From assembly GCA_023512665.1 (NCBI GenBank), contig JAILZC010000099.1, forward strand, positions 1 through 5,015: a DNA stretch of 5,015 nucleotides, in the 5' to 3' direction. Position 1 is the stretch's first letter. Each line of letters begins with the position of its first letter. This DNA is from Candidatus Bipolaricaulota bacterium (GTDB taxonomy: Bacteria; Bipolaricaulota; Bipolaricaulia; RBG-16-55-9; DRXL01). The notes beneath the pieces were generated by a model. It did no database searches and was not told the DNA's origin. It saw only the letters and a list, made by a program, of their open reading frames with translations. This document shows positions 1 to 5,015 of the stretch, piece after piece. A program made the position numbers and the translations under genes.

Positions 1-364
1 AGACATGGAAGAGATACTGTTTCACAAGATCGGGGTACTCGCGCACCGCTGTTGTCAGATCACAAAAGATGATCCCCTTGGCGCGCACCGGCTCAGGGAT
101 TTGCGTGGTGAGCACCTGCGCGTCAATCTGAATATGAACAGCCTCGCGCTCGGTGGCGAACTCGCTCACGCGAGCGCCGGTGGCGTTCTGCTGGACAAGA
201 TCAAACGCATCGAGATCGAGCCCGCGGATCTTCGTGTAGCGCGACTCCGGCAATGACAGCTTGTGTAGGGACTCGAATGCCTCCAGGCGCTTCTGGGTGA
301 GCCACGCGGGGTCGCGGCGCTGGGTCGCTCGCTCTTTGACGGCGTCCATAGAGAGTCTTTTCAT
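1..364 (-). CDS. sufD: SufD, Fe-S cluster assembly scaffold protein (5' part, runs off the window)
   Basis: The first 121 codons are visible; the rest lies beyond position 1. SufD is a SufB paralogue that pairs with SufB and binds SufC in the cytosolic SufBCD scaffold for Fe-S cluster assembly. The visible part matches the SufD N-terminal domain: DPAWLTQKRLEAFESLHKL, then RYTKIRGLDLDAF, then GIIFCDLTTAVREYPDLVKQYLF at the edge, the last resembling the equivalent SufB stretch (REYPDLVKEY). Two in-frame ATGs are possible. The one at 364-362 gives MKRLSMDAV and fits the LS-x(3)-V opening common in SufD. The one at 349-347 gives MDAVKER. Neither has a strong ribosome binding site (GCGAG or AAAAGA at best), so the start is uncertain by five codons. 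It lies 96 bases after sufB in the same direction and is probably co-transcribed. Family assignment is firm; completeness of the gene cannot be judged. Confidence 0.93.
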   Translation of the reverse strand, partial: MKRLSMDAVKERATQRRDPAWLTQKRLEAFESLHKLSLPESRYTKIRGLDLDAFDLVQQNATGARVSEFATEREAVHIQIDAQVLTTQIPEPVRAKGIIFCDLTTAVREYPDLVKQYLFHV

Positions 365-381
365 ACAAGCTCGCTTTGGCC

Positions 382-451
382 GACCCCTCAGAGTACCCCC
401 CTCTCCTGGGTGGAGGAGGGGGGTTGGGCATTTAAGGAGGGGAGAGGGGTC
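382..451. repeat. G/C-rich palindromic element in the sufB-sufD gap, probable dispersed repeat
   Basis: Most of the 96-base gap between sufB and sufD is occupied by this element. A central hairpin pairs CCCCCCTCTCC (396-406) with the segment 412-423. It has 11 base pairs, one bulged G at 415 and a five-base loop. An outer perfect eight-base arm pair (382-389 with 444-451, GACCCCTC/GAGGGGTC) encloses it. Arm 398-406 is also perfectly complementary to 441-449, so at least two mutually exclusive folds exist. In the operon transcript no U-run follows the stem, so it is not a typical intrinsic terminator. The composition resembles the CCCTCTCC...GGAGAGGG palindromes scattered between genes in many bacterial genomes (recollection, not searched). 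A role in mRNA stability or in tuning sufD expression is possible but unproven. Confidence 0.7.
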
Positions 452-460
452 AGCGCTATT

Positions 461-3400
461 TTACCCAACCGAGCCCTCCATTTCAAGTTGGATCAACCGA
501 TTGAATTCAATAGCGTATTCCATCGGTAATGTCTTGGTAAACGGCTCCATAAATCCCAAGACGATCATCGAGAGGGCTTCCGACTCCGAAAGCCCGCGCG
601 ACTGCAGATAGAAGATCTGATCATCGCCGACTTTCCCGACGGTCGCTTCGTGGCCGATGGTCACTTGGTCTTCGTCAATCTCGATATACGGGTAGGTGTC
701 AGAGCGCGAGCGTTCGTCTAGGATCAGGGCATCGCAGCGCACGTTGGACTTCGAGTGGTGGGCGCCCTTGGCCACGACCAATTGTCCACGATAGCTGGCG
801 CGCCCGCCATCTTTACTGACGGACTTGGAGACGATCGTAGATGTCGTATATGGAGCGGCGTGGATGGCTTTCCCCCCGGTATCTTGGTGCTGGCCCTTGC
901 CGGCAAACGCCACGGAGAGAATATCGGCCCGCGCGCCCTTGCCGAGCATATAGACAGCAGGATACTTCATCGTGAGGCGGGAGTTGTGCACGATCAAGCC
1001 GTTGGCAATGAAGTTATGGACGCCTTCGACTTCGATGTCGTAGACCGGCTCCTCCCCTAAGGGTTCAATAGCGAGCACCTTGACAAACTCGACGGAGGGC
1101 CGCGGTGCAACTTTAGTGCGAATTATCTCTAGATCGCGTAAGGGCAGATTGAGATAGTGCGTCGTGTACGTGCCCTGGTACTGCCCCAAGAGCACTCGTT
1201 CTCGCGAGTAGCTCGAAATCTTTAGGGGGTTAAGCCCACAGGAGATCATCAGGAGCTTGAGGTCTTCTAAGAGTTCGCGGTTGCAGCTGGCAAACGTCAG
1301 CTGGCCATAGAGCTGGCCGTCTTTCCCTCGATGCTGACGGATATGGCCATCGGCATCGAGATAGCCCTCGATGAACGCAAGCTTTTGGCGTACCGGCAAC
1401 CCAAAGACCCACCGTGGGATGCGCTTCTCTTTCGCAGTGCCCGAAAGCCCCAAAGAAAGCAAGAAATCGGCAAGAGCGGCTGAGCCGACCGTCACGCTGA
1501 TCCCTTTAGGCTTCCAGCCTACAGCGAAGATCTCTTGTAACAGCTTCATCAGCGCGAGGCGAGCGGGATCGCCCTCCGGCACGGCAAAGTATACTCTTCT
1601 GGGGACGCCGTTTGGCCCACGCTCGATGAAGCCGTCCCCGAGATAGAGCCCCAAGAGCCACATCAGCTCTTCCGTAGTCTCGCGCGGGAGATGCGGCTTG
1701 ACCTTGATACGCTTCAGCTGGGGCTGATAGTCAATGCGATAGGGCTTGCCCTCATCAGGTACCCCCTGACTCAGCGCGATGTAATCGCCGACCTGGAGTT
1801 GTTCCAGGGGCTTCCACACCAGGTGCCATTGCTTCCCAGCTCGCTGCAAGGCTAAGAATGGATGGTTCGCCGTGGCTTTGATCTCTCGATAGTTTTCTGT
1901 AATGAGCTTGAAGACGGGCTTGACTCCCGTGCATACAATGCCCTTCACGGGGTGCTTGACGATCTCCAGTGAGTTGAGATCGAGGGCGTAGATCCAATCG
2001 TTGGGCTTGATCTCGGTGATATTGACCTCCCCGCGCGGATTGAGGAAGACCTTCGTATCTGCTGTCAGACACCCAATATTCGCGTCCACCCATTCGACCG
2101 TCGCGTCTTCGTAGGCCACGGCGCGCTTGGTGACGAGATTGTAGACGTCGTTGGACCAGTTTTGGAGCGTCGTATATCGCAAGTGCGCCCCGCGCTTGGC
2201 GATGAGCTCGACGACAGCAGAGTGCAATGATTCTTTGGAATAGATGGGCGCGGTGCAGTTGTGCACCGCAAAGCCGCGCACCAAGTACGAGCTTGGCCCC
2301 TCGACGTCGAGATTGAAGACGAACCCGTCATAGGGCGCGCGCTCGATCTCTTTGAGGGGTACTAAGAAATATCTGTCCGTCTGGCGGATCTCGCTCCACT
2401 GTTTATCAGCCGTGTACACGATAATATATTGATCTTTTCTATGAATCTTTCTGCCGTGGATCACATCGTCGCCGCCGGGGCGCACTTGAATGCTCGCATA
2501 GATGCCCTTGCGGGCCAGAAGCTCCTGGAGCTGTTGAGCGAGCGTCTCCGAAGCCGTGGCCGCGCGATACATCACGCTGTTGCCCTTGTCACAGACGTTA
2601 CCATCACCACGGAAGTAAGCATCTAAGAGAGGCTCGATTTGTTCTGGGGGTAAGGCCATGAGTTCATCACTGAGGCGCTTCGTCGCTGCGCCCTTCCCAC
2701 ACGCTGCTGTACAGATATCCATCAGCTCCTGCGAGTAGACGATCACGTTCACTGCGTGCCTGCTGGGCAGTGCTGTGATGCTTGGCTTCTTCCCCGCTAC
2801 TTTTTCAATGAGCTCACAGACTTCGGCGATCGTCTTGCGCTCGTGCGCTCCAAAGGAGAAGCTCACAACAGGCACGTGCAGCGCCTGGTTCACGAACGCC
2901 GAGCCCTCAGCGAGGTAGTACCCCAAGAGTTTGAGCAGCTCTGAAGAATATTTGGAGTTATAGCCCTGAGCTTGCACCTTGGGGAAGACCAAAAAGTCTC
3001 CCACGGTCAATTCGCCCGCTGGCACATACTCTGGTTGCGCTGTTAAGAGCTTTTTAGTGTCTACTTCGGGGAGCCAGCCGTTGCGGGGCTTGCGCCTCTG
3101 TAGGACTTGGGAGCGGCGCACGGCCAGCACAGGATGCTCTGGGGTCAGTCGGAACGCATTGTAGGGTGAGATGGGCTTAATAGTGAGCATCTCTCCGCGA
3201 TAGGGCCGCACCATCGTGGCGCGCACGCGGGCCTTCTCGCCGTTGTCGGCGATCACGTAATCTCCCGGCTTTAAGCCCTCGATATTCACCCAGCGATCGC
3301 CGACGCTCACTTGCTCGCCACCGGGGAGGCACCCTTCAATATAATGCACACGTGCGCCCTCGTCGGCGATAATGAGCGTGCGCTCGAACTGCCCCATCTG

Positions 3401-4084
3401 CGGCGCGTTGATTCTGAAGTACGCCTGCAAGGGGATTTCGACGTGTACGCCCTTTGGAACATAGATGAAGGACCCTCCCGACCAAGTGGCAGAATTGAGC
3501 GCCGCGAATTTGTTGTCCGTGGGGGGAATCACCGTGCCGATATACTCTTTTACGAGATCGGGATACTCGCGCAGGCCGTCGTCCATGCTGAGGAAGATTA
3601 CGCCCTTCTTCGCTAAATCCTCACGGATGGAGTGATAGACGACCTCGGAGTCATACTGTGCGCCGACCCCCGCCAAGAACTTGCGCTCGGCTTCTGGAAT
3701 CCCCAAGCGGTCAAATGTCTTCTTGACTTCCTCGGGGACGTCCTCCCAGCTGCGCGCCCCCTTGTCCATAGGCGTCGCATAATACGTGATCTTGTCGAAG
3801 TTGATGTGAGAGAGATCGCCGCCCCAGGTGGGCATGGGCTTCTTCAAAAAGACTTCGTAGGCGTGGAGACGGAACTCGCGCATCCACTGCGGCTCGTTCT
3901 TGATCGCCGAAATCTCTTCGACGACCTCGCGCGACAGCCCCGGCTTCAACACGTATTTATACTTATCTGTGGGGTAGCTGAACGCATAGCGGGAATAATC
4001 GCGGTCGTAGGTCTCCCTCTCCTTCTCTGCTGTCGGGCGCTTCTTCTCCCCTAAATGTCGGACTTCCTCGATCTTTTTGGTCAT
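461..4084 (-). CDS. sufB: SufB, Fe-S cluster scaffold protein precursor with two in-frame inteins
   Basis: This encodes a 1207-residue precursor that should splice to a 486-residue SufB, the cytosolic scaffold on which SufBCD builds Fe-S clusters. The exteins are residues 1-251 (3332-4084), 610-671 (2072-2257) and 1035-1207 (464-982). Together they form a colinear SufB: KNEPQWMREFRLHA, PMPTWGGDLS, AERKFLAGVGAQYDSEVVYHS, AALNSATWSGGSFIYVPKG, QNWSNDVYNLVTKRA, SVAFAGKGQHQDTG and the C-terminal LIQLEMEGSVG. Residues matching functional positions of E. coli SufB are all present: R224 and N226, C610 (Cys254), Q641, W643, K653, C1117 (Cys405), and H1145-E1146 (His433-Glu434). The ATG start directly follows the sufC stop, and a seven-base Shine-Dalgarno lies five bases upstream. 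No frameshift or internal stop breaks exteins or inteins. Codon use is similar throughout, with an AT-richer patch around 2400-2450 inside intein 1. Confidence 0.97.
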   Translation of the reverse strand: MTKKIEEVRHLGEKKRPTAEKERETYDRDYSRYAFSYPTDKYKYVLKPGLSREVVEEISAIKNEPQWMREFRLHAYEVFLKKPMPTWGGDLSHINFDKITYYATPMDKGARSWEDVPEEVKKTFDRLGIPEAERKFLAGVGAQYDSEVVYHSIREDLAKKGVIFLSMDDGLREYPDLVKEYIGTVIPPTDNKFAALNSATWSGGSFIYVPKGVHVEIPLQAYFRINAPQMGQFERTLIIADEGARVHYIEGCLPGGEQVSVGDRWVNIEGLKPGDYVIADNGEKARVRATMVRPYRGEMLTIKPISPYNAFRLTPEHPVLAVRRSQVLQRRKPRNGWLPEVDTKKLLTAQPEYVPAGELTVGDFLVFPKVQAQGYNSKYSSELLKLLGYYLAEGSAFVNQALHVPVVSFSFGAHERKTIAEVCELIEKVAGKKPSITALPSRHAVNVIVYSQELMDICTAACGKGAATKRLSDELMALPPEQIEPLLDAYFRGDGNVCDKGNSVMYRAATASETLAQQLQELLARKGIYASIQVRPGGDDVIHGRKIHRKDQYIIVYTADKQWSEIRQTDRYFLVPLKEIERAPYDGFVFNLDVEGPSSYLVRGFAVHNCTAPIYSKESLHSAVVELIAKRGAHLRYTTLQNWSNDVYNLVTKRAVAYEDATVEWVDANIGCLTADTKVFLNPRGEVNITEIKPNDWIYALDLNSLEIVKHPVKGIVCTGVKPVFKLITENYREIKATANHPFLALQRAGKQWHLVWKPLEQLQVGDYIALSQGVPDEGKPYRIDYQPQLKRIKVKPHLPRETTEELMWLLGLYLGDGFIERGPNGVPRRVYFAVPEGDPARLALMKLLQEIFAVGWKPKGISVTVGSAALADFLLSLGLSGTAKEKRIPRWVFGLPVRQKLAFIEGYLDADGHIRQHRGKDGQLYGQLTFASCNRELLEDLKLLMISCGLNPLKISSYSRERVLLGQYQGTYTTHYLNLPLRDLEIIRTKVAPRPSVEFVKVLAIEPLGEEPVYDIEVEGVHNFIANGLIVHNSRLTMKYPAVYMLGKGARADILSVAFAGKGQHQDTGGKAIHAAPYTTSTIVSKSVSKDGGRASYRGQLVVAKGAHHSKSNVRCDALILDERSRSDTYPYIEIDEDQVTIGHEATVGKVGDDQIFYLQSRGLSESEALSMIVLGFMEPFTKTLPMEYAIEFNRLIQLEMEGSVG
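983..2071 (-). mobile_element. Intein 2 of SufB (363 residues) with LAGLIDADG homing endonuclease, at NIG/S
   Basis: This covers precursor residues 672-1034. Splicing motifs in order: block A begins at nucleophile C672 (CLTADTKVFL). Block B is TANH (T738, H741). Block F is VYDIEVEGVHNFIA, with D1015 region and His present. Block G ends LIVHN with N1034, followed by +1 Ser of the extein (SRLTMKYP). A two-repeat LAGLIDADG endonuclease lies between: repeat one WLLGLYLGDG (acid D817) and repeat two AFIEGYLDADG (acid D912), with a KRIPRWVF block before the second. All expected splicing residues are present, so it should be a class 1 intein able to self-excise, and its endonuclease looks intact. 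The insertion point is between the conserved NIG and the following Ser; intein-free SufB of Mycobacterium reads NIGSKVTMKYP there. Cysteines other than C672 are C718, C934 and C949. Boundaries are exact to the codon because the flanking exteins join seamlessly. Confidence 0.95.
2258..3331 (-). mobile_element. Intein 1 of SufB (358 residues) with LAGLIDADG homing endonuclease, at EG/C
   Basis: This covers precursor residues 252-609. Block A starts at C252 (CLPGGEQVSV, then LKPGDYVIA). Block B is LTPEHPVLA with T314 and H317. Block F is VFNLDVEGPSSYLV, and block G ends FAVHN with N609, followed by +1 Cys of the extein (CTAPIYS). The endonuclease repeats are LLGYYLAEG (acid E393) and PLLDAYFRGDG (acid D494). 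Two features differ from intein 2: block F has Asn (N591) where Asp is commonest and lacks the usual His, and block A reads PGGE where many inteins have an acidic-Thr pair. Both variants occur among active Hint-fold domains, so splicing is still expected. Extra cysteines C423, C458, C462 and C498 are present, two of them as CTAAC. The two inteins are clearly different in sequence, so this is not a recent duplication of intein 2. The boundary follows from the intact YIEG/CTAPIY extein join. Confidence 0.95.
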
Positions 4085-4876
4085 CTAGCTCACCTCGGCT
4101 TTGGCGTCGTTCACCAGCCAATCGTAGCCCTTGGCTTCGAGTTCATGAACTAAGCTCTCGTCGCCGCTGCGCACGACGCGCCCATCAATCATGACGTGTA
4201 CGAAGTCGGGCTTAATGAAATTGAGAATTCTCTGATAGTGTGTGATCACTAACGCGCCGAAATCCGGGCCGCGCAGCTGATTGACGGCCTCGGCGACGAT
4301 CTTGACGGAGTCAATATCTAAGCCCGAGTCCGTCTCGTCCAAGATCGCGATCTCCGGTTTCAAAATATGCATCTGGACGATCTCCGCACGCTTCTTCTCC
4401 CCGCCGGAGAAGCCCACATTGAGATAGCGTTGCGCGAACGACTCGTCCATCTTCAAGAGCTTCATCTTCTCTTGGAGGTCTTTGCGAAACTGTGAGAGCG
4501 CCTTAGCGTCGGCCTTCTTGTCGGGCTGGCCGTTGGGAGCCGGAGCGAAGCGGGCTTTTTTCACCGCCCACAGGAAGCGCCCCAGCGGGACCCCCTGAAT
4601 CTCAAGAGGGTACTGAAATGCCAAAAAGAGCCCCAGTCGGGCGCGCTCGTCGGGTTCCAACTCAACAATATTTTTTCCCTTAAAGAGCACTTCGCCGCTG
4701 GTAACTTCGTACTTGGGGTGGCCCATCAACGCTAACGCTAGGGTGCTCTTCCCCGAGCCGTTGGGGCCCATGATCGAGTGGATCTCTCCGGTTCTGACCG
4801 TCAGCGTCAGCCCTTTGAGAATCTCTTTCCCTTCGACGCTCACGTGCAGGTCTTTAATCTCCAACGCCTGTGTCAT
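4085..4876 (-). CDS. sufC: SufC, ABC-type ATPase of the SufBCD Fe-S assembly complex
   Basis: SufC is a cytosolic ATPase of the ABC family that binds SufB and SufD. ATP-driven dimerisation opens the SufB-SufD interface for cluster assembly; it is not a transporter and has no membrane partner here. In the 263-residue protein, Walker A is GPNGSGKST (37-45), the Q-loop is AFQYP (Q88), and the signature is FSGGEKKR (156-163), characteristic of SufC. Walker B with its catalytic Glu is AILDETDSGLD (177-187), and the H-loop is ITHYQR (H213). A lysine- and alanine-rich insert sits at about residues 106-128. The length is slightly above the usual 245-260. I chose ATG at 4876-4874 (MTQALEIKDLHV). A TTG two codons upstream (4882) would add Met-Thr but has no support. 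No close Shine-Dalgarno precedes the start; a GGAG lies about 19 bases away. It is the first gene of the operon, and its TAG stop touches the sufB ATG. Confidence 0.97.
   Translation of the reverse strand: MTQALEIKDLHVSVEGKEILKGLTLTVRTGEIHSIMGPNGSGKSTLALALMGHPKYEVTSGEVLFKGKNIVELEPDERARLGLFLAFQYPLEIQGVPLGRFLWAVKKARFAPAPNGQPDKKADAKALSQFRKDLQEKMKLLKMDESFAQRYLNVGFSGGEKKRAEIVQMHILKPEIAILDETDSGLDIDSVKIVAEAVNQLRGPDFGALVITHYQRILNFIKPDFVHVMIDGRVVRSGDESLVHELEAKGYDWLVNDAKAEVS
4090..4096 (-). promoter_or_regulatory. Ribosome binding site of sufB, inside the end of sufC
   Basis: GAGGTGA on the minus strand is perfectly complementary to the 3' end of 16S rRNA over seven bases and lies five bases before the sufB ATG. 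It falls within the last codons of sufC (Ala-Glu-Val-Ser-stop). This fixes the sufB start and suggests translational coupling of SufC and SufB. Confidence 0.88.
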
Positions 4877-4905
4877 AGTCAAAAATCGGTGTGTTCTCCG
4901 TCCCG

Positions 4906-4915
4906 CTTATATAAA
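4906..4915 (-). promoter_or_regulatory. TATA-like promoter element for sufC
   Basis: TTTATATAAG on the minus strand is centred about 34 bases before the sufC ATG. If it works as an archaeal TATA box, transcription would start about 26 bases downstream, near 4884, giving a leader of roughly eight bases and fitting the lack of a Shine-Dalgarno. As a bacterial -10 box (TATAAG) it lacks a -35 at normal spacing: TTGGCC is 13 bases away. Its identity as a promoter is likely; the domain of life it implies is not settled. Confidence 0.5.
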
Positions 4916-4976
4916 CCATGGTATGGCCAAGATAAAGACTTAATATCATTTCTTTCCGCTGCTGATTTTCATAGGT

Positions 4977-4986
4977 CTTTATATAG
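4977..4986 (-). promoter_or_regulatory. Second TATA-like element, orientation uncertain
   Basis: CTATATAAAG on the minus strand is preceded by GGAAAA, which resembles the purine-rich BRE-TATA arrangement of archaeal promoters. It would start a transcript with a leader of about 75-80 bases before sufC. The core is nearly palindromic, so it could instead serve a divergent gene beyond the right edge (CTTTATATAG on the plus strand). Confidence 0.3.
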
Positions 4987-5015
4987 TTTTCCATTTGAAT
5001 GATTCTTTTTTCTAG

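Larger units (their letters stand above)
4877..5015. promoter_or_regulatory. Upstream region of the suf operon, no convincing gene
   Basis: These 139 bases to the window edge are AT-richer than the genes. They contain two TATA-like boxes and an eight-base inverted repeat, ATAAAGAC (4932-4939) with GTCTTTAT (4975-4982). The only minus-strand start codon with a short frame, at 4972, gives eight codons ending in TGA and is probably meaningless. A gene diverging to the right could begin near or beyond 5000 (an ATG lies at 4999-5001), but too little is visible to call one. Confidence 0.6.

Noticed and set aside
396..423. Intergenic hairpin as a Rho-independent terminator of sufB
   Set aside because: In the minus-strand transcript the stem is followed by UACUCUGAGG, not a U-run, and sufD continues in the same direction.
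201..431. Minus-strand frame of 76 codons covering the palindromic gap
   Set aside because: It is out of frame with sufD, which shows clear family conservation, and its proline-rich start is just the translated palindrome.
983..3331. Free-standing homing endonuclease genes, or a group I intron, inside sufB
   Set aside because: The frame runs uninterrupted through both inserts, and each insert begins with Cys and ends with His-Asn at the extein join, which is diagnostic of inteins.
3632..4054. Plus-strand open frame of 140 codons opposite the sufB start region
   Set aside because: It lies wholly antisense to a strongly conserved SufB segment, resembles no family, and comes from high-G+C codon periodicity. 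The other plus-strand frames inside sufB were rejected likewise.
4880..4882. TTG as the sufC start, two codons before the ATG
   Set aside because: It adds only Met-Thr, has no ribosome binding site, and the ATG directly after it matches typical SufC N-termini.
4946..4972. Eight-codon minus-strand frame (MKISSGKK) as a leader peptide
   Set aside because: It is very short, has no ribosome site and no codon run suggesting attenuation; chance occurrence is likelier.

Overview
The window holds a SUF iron-sulfur cluster assembly operon, read entirely on the minus strand in the order sufC - sufB - sufD. sufC (SufC ATPase, 4085-4876) is complete. Its stop codon directly abuts the start of sufB (461-4084). 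After a gap of about 96 bases comes the 5' part of sufD, which runs off the left edge (1-364). SufB, SufC and SufD normally form one SufBCD scaffold complex: the SufB-SufD heterodimer builds the nascent cluster and SufC hydrolyses ATP to reshape it.

The remarkable element is sufB. Its reading frame encodes 1207 residues, against about 470-495 for ordinary SufB, because it is interrupted in frame by two full-size inteins of 358 and 363 residues. Each has the splicing motifs and a LAGLIDADG homing-endonuclease domain with both acidic motif residues present. Removing them gives a 486-residue SufB with no gap in family conservation. The first intein sits immediately before the conserved Cys that corresponds to E. 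coli SufB Cys254. The second sits 62 residues further on, at NIG/S. The short middle extein carries four residues proposed in E. coli to line the sulfur-transfer tunnel, so both splicing events are needed before SufB can work.

The sufB-sufD gap contains a G/C-rich palindromic element with nested and competing pairings, probably a dispersed repeat. About 139 bases upstream of sufC carry no convincing gene. They hold two TATA-like boxes and a short inverted repeat, and are the probable promoter region. sufC has no close Shine-Dalgarno sequence and may be nearly leaderless, while sufB has a perfect seven-base one.

The source is uncertain. The moderately high G+C, the strong preference for CGN arginine codons and the CCCTCTCC/GGAGAGGG-type intergenic palindrome suggest a bacterium, perhaps thermophilic or from a candidate phylum. 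The TATA-like box with a probably leaderless first gene followed by a Shine-Dalgarno-led second gene is also an archaeal pattern. I cannot assign the domain from this window alone. Fe-S assembly proteins are known intein hosts, but two inteins in one sufB are worth attention.
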